Shown in pieces: positions 1 through 12,000 of a stretch of 64,000 bases of DNA (its first letter is position 1; every line of letters begins with the position of its first letter). A program made the position numbers and the translations under genes. The DNA is taken from contig NC_088171.1 of assembly GCF_028769735.1 (NCBI RefSeq), positions 60,212,216 to 60,276,215 on the forward strand. Direction: 5' to 3'. The notes under the pieces are model-generated. The model was given only the letters and a program-made list of their open reading frames with translations, did not search any database and was not told the origin of the DNA. This stretch comes from Zonotrichia leucophrys gambelii. Lineage: Eukaryota; Chordata; Aves; Passeriformes; Passerellidae.

Positions 1-379
1 AGAACTTGTGGAGGATGTCAGTGCAGTGGTCTCAGTGAACCTGGGTGTCACTCCATAGCTCCATAATGCCTGCAGTGACACGTCCCTCCCATACCTCTCT
101 GTTCACAGGATCTGCCTCCCCAGACAAGGCATTTGGTGCACTTTGATACAGACATTTAACAACACTGAATGCATGCAACAGAATGCGCTTTTTTTTTTCA
201 TTACACACTCCATAAATGTAAGCAGAAAGCTCTTGCTTAAGCTAATTTCTAACATATATCTGTAGCGTAAGATAAATTTACAGACCATTTTTCATGAGAG
301 TCTTCCCTCTTCACTTTCCTGTTTTCCTTTCTGTAGACTGCATAAGAATAACATTGCTTTTCAAAGGAGTTTAACTCTA

Positions 380-380
<1 letters not shown>

Positions 381-410
<30 letters not shown>

Positions 411-412
411 TT
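381..412. repeat. (TTA)n microsatellite
   Basis: About ten uninterrupted ATT/TTA units can be read directly. This is an ordinary trinucleotide microsatellite that may be polymorphic in length. Nothing suggests that it is transcribed. Confidence 0.9.
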
Positions 413-1639
413 AAGACTGTCATACAATTAGAGATAAATAACATAGGACTTGAAGACTTATAAGAAAGAGATGTGGGGATGTGACAGAGGTTGGGACATG
501 TCTAGATTCCAGGTAGATGTCAAAAGAAGACAAAATGTTTCCTTGAAAAAAATGAGGCTCTGTTAGGACATAGGACTAATGTAAGTGTCAGTCCATTAAG
601 ATTTAGCATTTGAGGTTCTATTTTTTTCTTTTGGGCATGACAAAATTAATTGCAAATACATTAACAATTAATCCATAAACCTCTGCTGAGTGCCTTGAAA
701 AGACACATGAATAGGATTTGTATCTCTTGAAATCCACTGCCATTCCCAGAGCTCAGTGTTGAGCAAGAGAGGTGTTTTGCTCTTGAAAATCTAACAACCA
801 GTTTTGCAATGTCACCAATTTTTTTCAATCATCCAAATACCACCAATTCAATTAAGCTCATAAACTTCCTACCCATAGTTCTCTGGGATAAGCAGCTCCA
901 TTTAAAAGTGAATGCGGACGAGCTTGTGCTGTCCGTGTGAAATATTGTTCAATCAACAGCCAAAGTTTTACTTGTCAGTTTTGATATATCCGATAATAGC
1001 TGTAGGTTGTTTTGCAATGTCCAATGTTCTGTGAAGATGGGCTTTTCATATTCTTTATTGTTTTTTTCTGACAAAATGTTGCCTGGACTTTTGCAGTTTT
1101 GTGAAATGAAACAACAGTAAAAACAATATATAATTTAACCCTCATAGACCTAGGTGGACTGCAGATAAGCATCTTTCCCAGGCTTATGGCTAGTTTTGGC
1201 CAGGATATAATGAGTTCCTGTTCATTGATCCCTTATAAGCATCCTCAATGATTGAACATAACCCCATGCACAGCAGGCAGTCATTCATTTGTGCCCCTTT
1301 TCAGCTCCATTTTAATCAGCATTTGACACTGTTGAAGATCAAATCCATAATTAAGCTTCACAGACAGAGTTTTGGCAAATGAAACGCAAAAGAAAAAAAA
1401 ATTGTAGATACTTTTGTAGTCAAGCATCTATAAAAATTCTGCATTATGTACTCTTGGTGCCCAATGATTTATTTGTACTTAATGGCTCTTTGTTTCTTTT
1501 TTTCTCATTTTCTCTGCTGAGGTTATTACCCTGCATTATTAACACACTCATGTGTGACTCTATTTATTTTTTACTGGTGGGAATACACTTTTTTTAGAAA
1601 CAGCTGTTTATTGTATATATGGGTTTAAAGTAAAGGTAC

Positions 1640-1860
1640 ACAAACACACACACAAATCAACTTAATAAGCACCCTGATAAATAGCACGGCTGCTTAATTG
1701 GGACAATTGCTAGGGAACAGATTCAATGACCCCAATCAGTGAATTAATGGCACACCTAGTTGTGAAAAGTCCATTTAAATGATATGCTTGGTGTTGTCTG
1801 CTGCCTAGTCACAGTAGTTAACAGGTGTGAATTGGTGTTCATAGCATAAATTTCCTGCTG
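1640..1860. promoter_or_regulatory. Candidate conserved non-coding element
   Basis: This is complex, non-repetitive sequence with several homeodomain-type words (CTTAATAAG, CTTAATTGGG, GAATTAATGG, CATTTAAATG) and an E-box-like ACAGGTGTG, all within about 200 bp. Such clustering is known from vertebrate developmental enhancers. Calling this one an enhancer is inference from motif density alone, and AT-rich DNA produces such words by chance. Confidence 0.2.
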
Positions 1861-2966
1861 CTTGACCCTTTGTTCACTTCAGGTTTCTTCTCTACTCTTT
1901 CATAGTTGCTAAGTGAATGGAAATTACTGGATTTATCTTAAATTTATCAGACTATATTAACATCTTTAAAATAGCTAATTTTAAAAGTAAGATTATATAA
2001 AAAGAGGTCTGTGTGGGAACCTTTTTAATTATTTACTGGATAGGCAAAATGAAACCCATTTTCCATGCCATATTCAGTCACATTCTTTTAAAGTAAGTAA
2101 GTTCTAGAGTTACTAATAAAACTGCATTTTAGACAGAACCTCAACTTATTAATCTGGTTTCTGGGGGAGTGCACTGTTTCTGTGAACTGTGCTGATTCCC
2201 TGATTAAGGGCCTTGTAGGAACAGCTAAATAGTGTAATATCTAAACTGCTTGATGCCTCTTCCCAGAAGTGGACATCTCTGACTCCTGAAATCCACTAAG
2301 AGCAGTGGGACTGTGCGTCCTGCAGGCCAGTGTCCTGATTTGTCTGCTCAGTGTTTGGTTCCTGAGTGTGGTAAAGATCAGTCTGCATAGTTGATAGGGC
2401 TACATTTAAAAACAACACTGACAAAACTGTTTTCCCCTTCATGTTTGTGTTATCTGGAGGTTGATAGATAAGTGTAGGGTTCTTTTGTTTTATATTTCCT
2501 TTCTCATCCTTAGGAAGTTTATCCCTTATGGAAACAATGCTAAAGGAACAGAAGCATAATAAAATGACTGAAGTAAATAAACATGTTCTTTTCTCTTCCT
2601 GACTGAATCTGTCACCTTAAGTTGCACTGTCTTTAATGGGAGTTTGTCAGCTAAATAAAACTGTTCAGCTGCTTTCTCTAAGTTGCCATCAAGCAAATCT
2701 GACCAGATATGAAAAAGCTATCCTGTCATAAAATTTTATAAGTATAGTTAAAAGATTTATAGACACAATCATATTAAAAACCTTATTTTGTCAAAGAAGA
2801 TGAAAGAAGAGGAATCCATGAAGTTCATGTGCTCTGAAGTGCTCGAGTACAGGATGGATGGTACTGAAAGCTGGTTATGTAGTGTCTTATGTTTCAATAC
2901 ACTACAAAACTGCAAACGTGCTTATACATCCGAGGAGTTTGATGTGTGAGGGAAGAGCAGGAATGA

Positions 2967-3136
2967 ATGATCTATGGCTGCCATATGACGTTCAGCAGGC
3001 AGTTCAACACTTCACTGGCTCAGCTGATAGCCCTGGCCGAGTATGTCAAAGCTGAAGATCCATCTCCAATGCCAGCCATCCAGAGCACGTTACAACTTCA
3101 AGGCAAACTCAATGCACTAAAACTGTCACTGGAGTG
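2967..3136 (+). other. Coding-looking segment ending at a splice donor; function unknown
   Basis: An ATG at 2967 opens a frame of 57 codons that closes with TAA at 3138-3140. The T of that stop is also the T of a good splice donor (GTG|GTAAGG, GT at 3137-3138). If spliced, the frame stays open to the end of the segment at 3136. The residues look protein-like: an amphipathic run (SLAQLIALAEYVKAED), a proline-containing turn, then a Leu/Lys-rich helix (LQLQGKLNALKLSLEW). No family is recognised. A stop lies directly before the ATG, so this could be a first coding exon, a remnant of a processed pseudogene or transposon, or chance. No strong acceptor with a polypyrimidine tract was found upstream. 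It is not called as a gene. Confidence 0.2.
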
Positions 3137-3908
3137 GTAAGGGAGATGGAATAAGTTGGTGGGACAGCATAAAAAAGGGGATTTTATTCAACCCCTGTAA
3201 CTCATTCACTTCCAGTCTTTTCTGAGGCCACTGAATCAAATTGCTTTGCCAATGTGTAACCAAACAGAGACAGAGCAATACCTTTTTCTCTTTCATTTTA
3301 AAGAAACCAATGCCTCTTTTAGAAACTAACATAGAAAATTTTAAAATGTAGTTTTGCTTGGAAATCTTTTAAAATGAAAGGCCTCCTGGGCAACAGTTAA
3401 CAGCAATGTTAGTACAATGGCAGGATGTGGCACTACAGTTTTTGGCGCAGTAAAAGAAGCTATTTACTGCAGGAGGTATGTAAGAGAATTCGTAACACTG
3501 GCAAAATGAGTTTCAAAGTCCAGTTTCACTTCTGATGGTAACAGCTAACTAACCACACCTTGAGATATAGCTGCACCAAGGACGGAAAAGCACCCTATGG
3601 AGACAGCTGGTTGTGCATATGTATGGCTGTAGGTATCTCTTAATAATAAGAAAGCAGTAGACAGGGGATAGATAACAGTTTTTTTTTCAAGTCTTTTGAA
3701 AAAAATTTTAATTTTTTAAAATTGCACCTATTCTTTGTCAGCTCTTTGTCTGGACATTACCTGAAATAGCAAGCAGAACTGTATTGGCCTACTGCCCTAT
3801 TTAGGAAACATTGACCTGATGACAGCTGTTCATTTCTTTTCATATATCTGCTTTTCTTCCTTTGTTTTGGAGTTTCACTTCCAAGCAAGAACACCATCAA
3901 ATGGCTAA

Positions 3909-4220
3909 AGACAAGCTTTAATTGAAAACTTGAACACAACGCTGAATGTGTCACAGTACTTGGACAGTCACTGTACACAAACATTTATATTCAATGAAAG
4001 GAAAGTCCCACTAACCAAACCAAGCTTGATTGGAATCCGAGACTGCCAAGCGGTATTTGTCAGGCATAACTACAGCACAGAGGCAGTAATACACTGTTTT
4101 CAGCCAGATGGATGTAGGGAGGTCAACAAGGGACCTAAGAACTGCCTGGCTGGAGGTATTGCAAATGCTGTAGTAAAATTTTTGAAAAACATTCTACTCT
4201 GGACAATGGAAAGTATCTAG
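3909..4220 (+). other. Open frame of about 100 codons, no ATG start, unknown
   Basis: The frame is open from just after a TAA (3906-3908) to the TAG that closes it at about 4220. It has no upstream in-frame ATG and begins in effect at a TTG. The predicted chain contains several Cys and His residues, for example DCQAVFVRHNYS and CFQPDGCREV. Neither the family nor a zinc-binding pattern could be recognised. It lies about 0.8 kb downstream of the coding-looking segment at 2967, and both might be parts of one decayed element. Open frames of this length also arise by chance in 64 kb, so no gene is claimed. Confidence 0.12.
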
Positions 4221-4230
4221 TAATTGTTCT

Positions 4231-7200
4231 TCTCATGGAGATTCAGTCAATAACAGCTAAAATAGTTTTAAGTTTTTTTTCCTTGACAGCAGTCAGGACA
4301 TACACAACAGTGTAAAACATCAATTAAAACTATATATGTATGCTCTATAAGGACATCAAACTTTTAATATACTTTTAACTCTTAACAGTCCAGAGGATAC
4401 AGTCCTTACACAAGTGTTTTTTTGGTTATTTGCTTAGACCACATTATCATTTTACCAAATATAAGCTGTTCTCTATTTTTTTTTAAATCCTAAACTGATA
4501 TTTAGTATTTAATAAAGTGACTGACATGTGAAGATACCTTGCACATTGTGGCAGAGATCTTGTTAAATTATCCGTGGTATTGGGAACTTGCAGGTCGTTG
4601 ACTAGCCCAATTTAATTTGGCTAGTACAGGACATTTCTAATAATTAATACTGTAATAACACTTAATGATCTGCACTCATGCAATCTGAAAAACCAGCTAA
4701 TGGTGCAGTTTTTAGCGACTGCACAAACAGCAAGTTTTAAATTTGTCAAATGCTGCTATTTCAGCATCACACAGTCATGCAGTAGACCCTGCCTGTGGGG
4801 CTATCACTGATCCAGTCACCAGAGACTTGGCCAAGATGTAGCAAGAAGCAAAGGACTTGGTCTCAAGGGGGATATTCCTTTGGAATTAAAAGTGGGAGCA
4901 TTGTGTTCACGAGGAACCACTAATACTCCTTATTTCCCTCTTGTTTCAGGGATGTGAACAGAAAGGATAAGAAGATAGAGGGAAATGGAAGATCAGAATT
5001 AAAAAACCCAATCTGTTTATTTATCTCATAGTGGTTTCTTAATTTTAGAACTATCTTCTCTTTGAATTCCTTAGTCACAGTGTCTACATGAAATGGTCTG
5101 TTTGATATAAATGTAGGCTTGATCCTGTAGTCAGGGCAATAAGGTCATTGGCACTGGTTTGTGTGCTGCAAAGTAGTAGAGTTTAACCTTCTGAAAGAGT
5201 AGATGGACATTGTTTTTTACATCTATTTCAACCATTGTTTTCAGAGTGAAGGTTTTAGGGAAAATTCCCATTGGTCTATAATGGAAATTACTTTTGAAAT
5301 TAACAATTAAAAGAAAATCAACAAATTTCAATTCTTGCTCCCAACTATATCCTATGCTTGAGAATGCACACAAATTATCTCCCTGGTGTTATAAATTCAA
5401 GTATATTTATCTGTGATATAGATTTGGGCATTATTTGAAACAGCAGAATTTCACTGAACACTTTAGTCCAAATATGAACACTAAATTGTACTTTTCTATC
5501 CCACACTTCAGGATTATGGAGCTGCTTTTCATTACACTGTGGTCCTTGCTTTAGAAAGTGGTTTTATTGGCAAACAGTGATTCAAATAAAATGAGAAGTT
5601 AAACATTGCACCCTTCCCTGGATGCAAAAAGGAAAGCTCAGGAAGGAGAATGGTTAACCACCCAGTAAATGAATGAGAGTAGAGAAATATCTCATTTTGA
5701 CTGAAAGACAGATCTCATGTGAGTTGATAGAGGAATCTACATGAACAAGATCTAAGTGAAACAGCTTAGACTTTGAGGGAATGAAAAGAGATTTAACCTC
5801 TTCCTTTAGTTTAACTAAAAATAACAGACTTCCCAATTAAATCTAGACCACATGAAGATTTATTTAAAAAAAAAGGTTTATTTTGTACATTTCAGGATTG
5901 CCTTTATCCTTGGAATTTTAAAATTAATATTTTTTTAAATCGTTTATTAAGTTGTTCCTGTGCTTAGTGGTAGAAGTCAGCAATCAGGAAAAACAGAACA
6001 AACTACTTGAGCAATCCAGCAAAAGACAATGGCATTTGTGCTTTCTCTTCCCAATCTTTTGATATGTACAAATCAATAAAATCCTGTGTAACTAATTTGC
6101 TGGTATATGGACTCTGATGGAGAAAGAACTAAATTTTAATTTTTTTTTTAAACAGTTTTAAGAAGAGAACAGGAATGTGGAGGGAAGTTTCACATCTCTC
6201 TTCTCCTGAGGGCTCTTTTAATAAGGTTTAAATGTCAGAATTATACTAGGTTGATATTTTAGTGAGATGAATACATGCCTTTTATGTCCAGCTGTAAAAG
6301 AAAATGCACATTCCTTGTAGAAGGTGACTCACCTACTTTAGGACATAATTAGTTCAGTTTATCTGGGTGTAGAGACTGCTGTAATAACAGACACACTCCT
6401 TATATGCAGCATCAGAGCCTCATCTGTAATGATGATTGAACTGGGAGAACTCAAAAGTGAAGGACGACTAGCCAAAATGAAACCCCTGTGATCATTTTCA
6501 AAATGGTTAAAAAGGATATTTAACCATTTTGAAAATGTTTTGTCTGGTAGTATAATCCTGGCTCTAGTAATTTCAAGAGAAGAAAATCCCATTGTTTTTA
6601 GTGGATTTAGTCTCATCCTACATATTTTTAATGAAAATACTAATACATCCCTTATTTTATTTATGATTTATTACCTCTTTTTTCTTGTTTTTCATTCATC
6701 CCAAAATCACTTGTATTCATTAATCTAGATAGGTCTAAATGCATTCAAATAAGAACTAAAGTGCCCCTCAAATCTGTTAAAAAAGGCACATAGGTAATCT
6801 AAACCATTTTATGAGTTATTCGTTTGCACTGCAGATTAAATTAGCTACACACATGATTTTTTTTCAGTTTTTTTCTTTGTATCCCATTACAATATTTCAT
6901 TGCATTAGGATATCAGAAGATGCACAAGGCTAATGAAAAAACCAAAAACATAGAAACAGCTCATTAAAATTCAGGAAGTTCATGCAGGCCCTATATGGCC
7001 TTTCCATGCTTGCTTATTCAAAGTTATCAGTCAAACAAATAAGCAAAAGATAAGTTTGTAAAACTTACATGTGTAATTTTGATGGATACAGATTCATGCA
7101 TTAGCATGTGGTTTCACACATTGTTAACAAAGACTACTGAGTCTAGAAACTTAATTTAGTCACTTATTTTAACTCTCTAGTGATAAGAATGCCAGTCATG

Positions 7201-8940
7201 ACTCCTGTCTGCAATAACTGGAATATCTACAATAACAAGCCCATTTCATTTCTGGTTTTATTTTATTCATTTCCCCTTTTTCCTTTTTGTTTTAAGTTCG
7301 CTGGTCTTTCTTCTTCTTTTTGTTTTTTTCTAAGATTATATATTTATTTGATTTTTAAATATACTGAAGCGTAACTCCCCCATACATGACTGAAGCAAAT
7401 ATGGCTAAGCAGATGATGGCCATTTCCCCTCACAAAAGACAATGCCTTTTCTTTGCCAGAACATGAGACAAAGCACAAATCAGCAGATCCCCAGAGTATC
7501 CTTAAAACCCCAAAGCATAAATAATTGGGAGAAAACATGAGTCTGTTATTGGTATAAACAACTTTAGTCAACAGCTTGTGTTGAAGATGGACTTTCTTGT
7601 GCTGTTTTGTTTATTAACAGGAAAAGATTCCCTGAATTTATTTTTTTTTTCTAATTTGAGGAAATAGAAGGAAGTTCCAGTTTGCAGTAAAACACTGGAA
7701 GCTAATGCAACTGCAAAATTTAATTCATCTTTTTCTGAGATTTTCTGCCTCTACTCTTTGAAAGCTGTAATCATAGCTGAAAAGGATGTAAGATTTATTT
7801 CCCACTGTGCCAAACTTGAAGAATATCCAAGTTTAATATCATTCTCAAAAAATATAAGTGAAGTAAACTAATGCCATGAAATATTCTTAATTCCTACAGA
7901 AATCAAAGAACAATGAAACTCAACAGGATTTTCAGGTATTCAAAATTGTCAGTAGAAAAGAAAATGAAAACTATCAAAACTGTGTTTCTATATGGAATAA
8001 ATTACATTCAGCAGAAGAGACTCACCACCTCCTCAATATGTGTGAGACAACAGTGTTGAGTTTTAGTTAAACGCACTCCATGTTTTATTCAATGCAGATC
8101 TGAATTGAGATCCAAATTTTTGAGGCCTGCTTGAAAATATATGGGCAGTACTTTTTTAACTCAGGCACCCCCAGTTTATGTTAGTCTAGAAGTCCTCTTA
8201 ACTACAAATGTTCCATCTATTTTAGGATCTGACACAGAGATTGCACCACGTGTTCTTCAGCATCCTCTGGCAATTTTATGTGGCCATTTTTCCTAACAAA
8301 GAGAGCTGCTTTTAAAAGATGTTTTGAATTGAATCCACACTTTTAATGCTCTATCTGAAATTCTATGACTTTCCAAAGAGACATGCTATGGTCATCTATG
8401 TCACTTTACTTAACTGGCTTCCTTATGGTACTATTGCATTTACAGCTTGTTACCACAGTCCTAGTTTTTCTGTAACAATCATTGAAATAACTCAGGCATT
8501 CAATCCCGGCAAGCCACAGACTATTCAGCACTTTGAAATTCATAGATTTAACAGCAGAGTGTCAGATCATTTTTCATAACCCTTGTTTGCTTGTCAGCAT
8601 GTCATAGTCAGTAAAGAGCTGCTAGATTAGTACAAATATATAAATCTTTTCTCAGCTTCACCTCACTGCTGTTTAATACTGCTTTACTACACCACTGTGC
8701 TTACTAGTTTAAAATACCTTCTGTTTGGAGAAACGCATATTTATTATTATTATTAGGGAGTTTTTCTGCAATTTCCCTGAGCACAGGCTGACAGCTGCAT
8801 AGCACTTTGTCATTTATCATTGTACACAAGATCTGTCAACTTGGGAAACAATTTCAATAAAAAAAATCTGCATGAAATTACTTTGTGAGAGCAAAGAAAA
8901 GCCCCAGTTCTGTCTATTGTATGTGCAATTCTGTGGCTCT
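4231..8940. other. AT-rich non-coding DNA with one perfect hairpin
   Basis: No supported coding region or recognised transposon is present. Short open frames on both strands lack protein-like composition. A good 3' splice acceptor with a polypyrimidine tract occurs near 4949, but no convincing donor follows it, so no exon is called. The notable item is the fold-back hairpin at 6493-6537. Confidence 0.65.
6493..6537. repeat. Perfect inverted repeat, 19-bp stem, 7-nt loop
   Basis: The left arm (6493-6511, cattttcaaaatggttaaa) is the exact reverse complement of the right arm (6519-6537). The loop is aaggata. The match stops abruptly at both outer ends. At 19 bp the stem is too short for a canonical microRNA precursor, and no target-site duplication or terminal motif of a MITE is seen. 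Short-range template switching during replication, which copies a few tens of bases back in inverted order, is a plausible origin. Confidence 0.95.
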
Positions 8941-8943
8941 GTT

Positions 8944-9002
8944 TATTTTTTTTTTTTTGCCTACTTTTTCTCTCTCTCTCTCTTTTTTTTTTTTTTTTTT
9001 AA
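8944..9002. repeat. Poly-T / (TC)n / poly-T tract
   Basis: A run of about 15 T is followed by TC dinucleotides (about 8969-8983) and then by about 18 further T. The pyrimidine purity resembles the complement of a purine-rich simple repeat or an A-rich retroposon tail. However, no retroposon body was recognised on either side. Confidence 0.85.
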
Positions 9003-12000
9003 TTTTGGCTGTGAAAGGTACTTAATGTACCAAAAACAATTTGTAAAAGCATTATTTCACCAATTGGAAGTGTGTACGCCTTGCTGAGGTCTCCCTTATC
9101 TAACTGTTGCTAATATATTTTCATGCTGTGCTCTTATGGCTTCATTTTACAGTTGACGAGATCACCCACTCCATGCTGTGTTGGAAATGGGACCCTCGTC
9201 ACTCTAGTCCACAGAGTGCACTTAACATGTGAACAACAAACAACAAAAAGTTGCTGCTTTAAAACATCTTCTTCATCCCTTTATCCTTTTGTTGGAAACT
9301 TAGCCTTGCTTTTGTGGCTTGGCTTAATAAACTAAAGCATAACAACCATGTAAATCAGAAATCCCATACCTATCAAAATGGGAGGATTTACTCACCTATA
9401 GAATCTGTTGAGTTAACCTCAGGGGAGGTCAATAACACTCCACAGATTCTTTGAAAATATATGGCACTCATCCTCTACTGACCTCATCCTCCTCAAAGTT
9501 TGCATCAGGAGAAATATATTTTTTTTTCACGACACAGCATTTTTCTTCACTTTAGTTTCTTATACATCTTGTCCTGTAACTAGATAAACATCTAAGGCCT
9601 ACAGTTAGTAAAACCTACTGGGGCAATAATTGCTGTGAAATTATGTTCTGGACAGCTGAAAAGGAGGGATCAGTGTCAGAGTCTCCTGTTTTCCACCCTG
9701 TCAGTGTTTTCTCCAGCTATGGATTTGTTGTCATCAGCGTCTGATGATTCTGCTGACACCCCTGTCAGAAAATGAATTTTTCACTCCCCACTTGATTGAC
9801 TCCATTCATAGCATGTAACTCTGTCAAAAAGTGCCACTCTCAAGTTCACTCACTCATGTGTTTGCATTTTCAACACCAATGCTGTGTGGACAGACAGACA
9901 CATAAAACCATGAAATATTCAGAAGGCATATTTCACCCTTAATTTATAGTTCTTTATTGTCCTTGTGAAATGCCATGTGTTCCATGCTTTAAATCACTTG
10001 ACTTCAGAAATACTTCTTTTGGAGGAAGTTTTGCAGATTTTGTACTTGAATTAAGGCACAGATGTCAAGTTCTGTCAGGTTTTTTGATGAAACTAATATT
10101 TGAATATAAGTCATTAATGCCACTTAGTTTCATATACTACTGTCGATAAAAATATGCCTTTCATAGAAAACTAGTTTGTGTTTAAATTATAGTTGTCTTC
10201 CAAACTTGGTCCACAGAAATAACTCAGTGATAGTGTAAAAAGTAGTAATTGGAGGATCTTCTAGAGCCTGAATTATTCAGACCAAATGATTGCAAGGAGA
10301 ATTCTTGTTTGTGAGGAACCAATCAGCCTTTAGTGGCTGTCACTGGACACTGCATTAAAATGCACAAAAGTGCCTACAGGCAACCTACTTCCAAGATGCA
10401 AAAATCACAAATCTTTTTAAGTGTGATCAGAAGGTGCTTGCCTACCACAATGAATGGCATAGCAAGAGGTCATCTTTGTGGCAGGCCCAACTGTTTGAAA
10501 AATCACCATAAAAAGGGTAGAACAGAGTAGACTGGAGTACAGCAAGTTTGATAAAAACATACACGAAACAGTTTGTGGCACCACAAGGACTGATTATTAT
10601 AGTGAATAAGATGCTGGTAAAAAAATCAGAGATGTTGGAAGAAAAAGGCTATCAACAAAATGAAGAGGAAAAACTGCCAGTAACATTTGTTTGACACTGC
10701 AACATTGTTTTTAGAATATGCTCCTACCAGCACTTGCACTGGCATCAATAAGACATGGCTCAGTTGATGTTAATGAAGTTATACAGGTGCTAAGAGCTAT
10801 TATACAAAAATATATCATATTGATGAAAAGATAAGCACACATAAACTGCCCAGTATATCCCAGCCTCAATTAACAAGCCTTTGCATTTGACACCAATGAA
10901 GGCAAATTCTACAGCTGATATATGGTGTTATCACCAGCTGTAAGCAGTCTAGTAACTGAAAATGAAATCAGCAGATGCTGTCTCAGAAAGGTGTTGGACT
11001 TTTTCACGTGGTTGATGTTTTTCACAGTATTTTCATTTCAAAAGTGCAAGAAAAGTTGGGAGGAGAGAGAGAACAGCAGTACAAAACTCCACAATTTAAA
11101 ATTATTTTAAATTTAGTAGTAATAACAAAGGGTTTTCAAATGTATTCTTGTCATTTATTTTGATATCATTATCCTGACATAGATATGGTTTTTCAGTATG
11201 GTGTCAGTTATTGGAATAGCATGCTTTAAAAGAAGTTATGGTCATTTTGTTTTCAGAACAAGTATTTCAAAGTATCTGTCAATTTATTTTTTTAATAGAA
11301 ATGTCTTATATCTTAAAGAAAATAGCAAGGTTTATTGTCTTTCCGTTTGCTTTAATTTCTGGGATTTGGTTCCAGCAGGCAAATTTCTTCCTCCAAGACA
11401 ATTATAACTCCAAAAACAAATGAAATGTAATTAACTTTTTATTGACACATTAAAAGGAAATAAGTAGTATAATCAGCAGTTATATGCTTTCCTCAAAGGT
11501 GTTGCTTTCATAAGTATTATGATTAGCTAACAAGATTCAGAGAAGTGGGAGAAAATGGTGGGAAGAGGGTTGTCATGAAAAAGTGTGGTCTCAGTGATTT
11601 TATGCTAAAAAGGTCTGTATCTAACACATTCTGATTAAATTGAGAGATATAGGGGGTAAAATTATCAATGTTTATGAATCATTTAATTTCTTCTTTATGT
11701 ACAATATTTCATGGTTTTATAATTATGCTGCCCAAAAGCTTCATACTTGTATAATTTGGGAGCAAAATATTTGGAAGATTTAAATAAACAGTATCTACAA
11801 ATGATACCTCTTGACCTAGAGTTTTAATAAAGCATCTCTACAAATGATACTTGCAGTCTCCATATAAAGAAGGTAAGCCTTTCTGCTCAGTTTTCTATGA
11901 CGGACACTGAAAATTATTAGCCTTTTAAGAAATGACCTGTGAGAAGTTGGTTGTTGAAGAGCTTTGATACACAGTACACTTATTTTTTTTTAACCAACCT

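Larger units (their letters stand above)
1..2820. other. AT-rich non-coding DNA, no gene seen
   Basis: This stretch has stop codons in all frames, and no open frame longer than about 70 codons or with recognisable protein similarity. It holds a TTA microsatellite (381-412) and a block that looks like regulatory DNA (1640-1860). No repeat family could be recognised. The sequence is best read as intergenic or intronic. Confidence 0.7.

Noticed and set aside
4930..4949. Strong acceptor-like tract ending in tttcag
   Set aside because: No donor of reasonable quality was seen downstream, so no exon could be defined.
6493..6537. MicroRNA precursor
   Set aside because: The stem is only 19 bp with a 7-nt loop and no lower-stem extension, shorter than canonical precursors.
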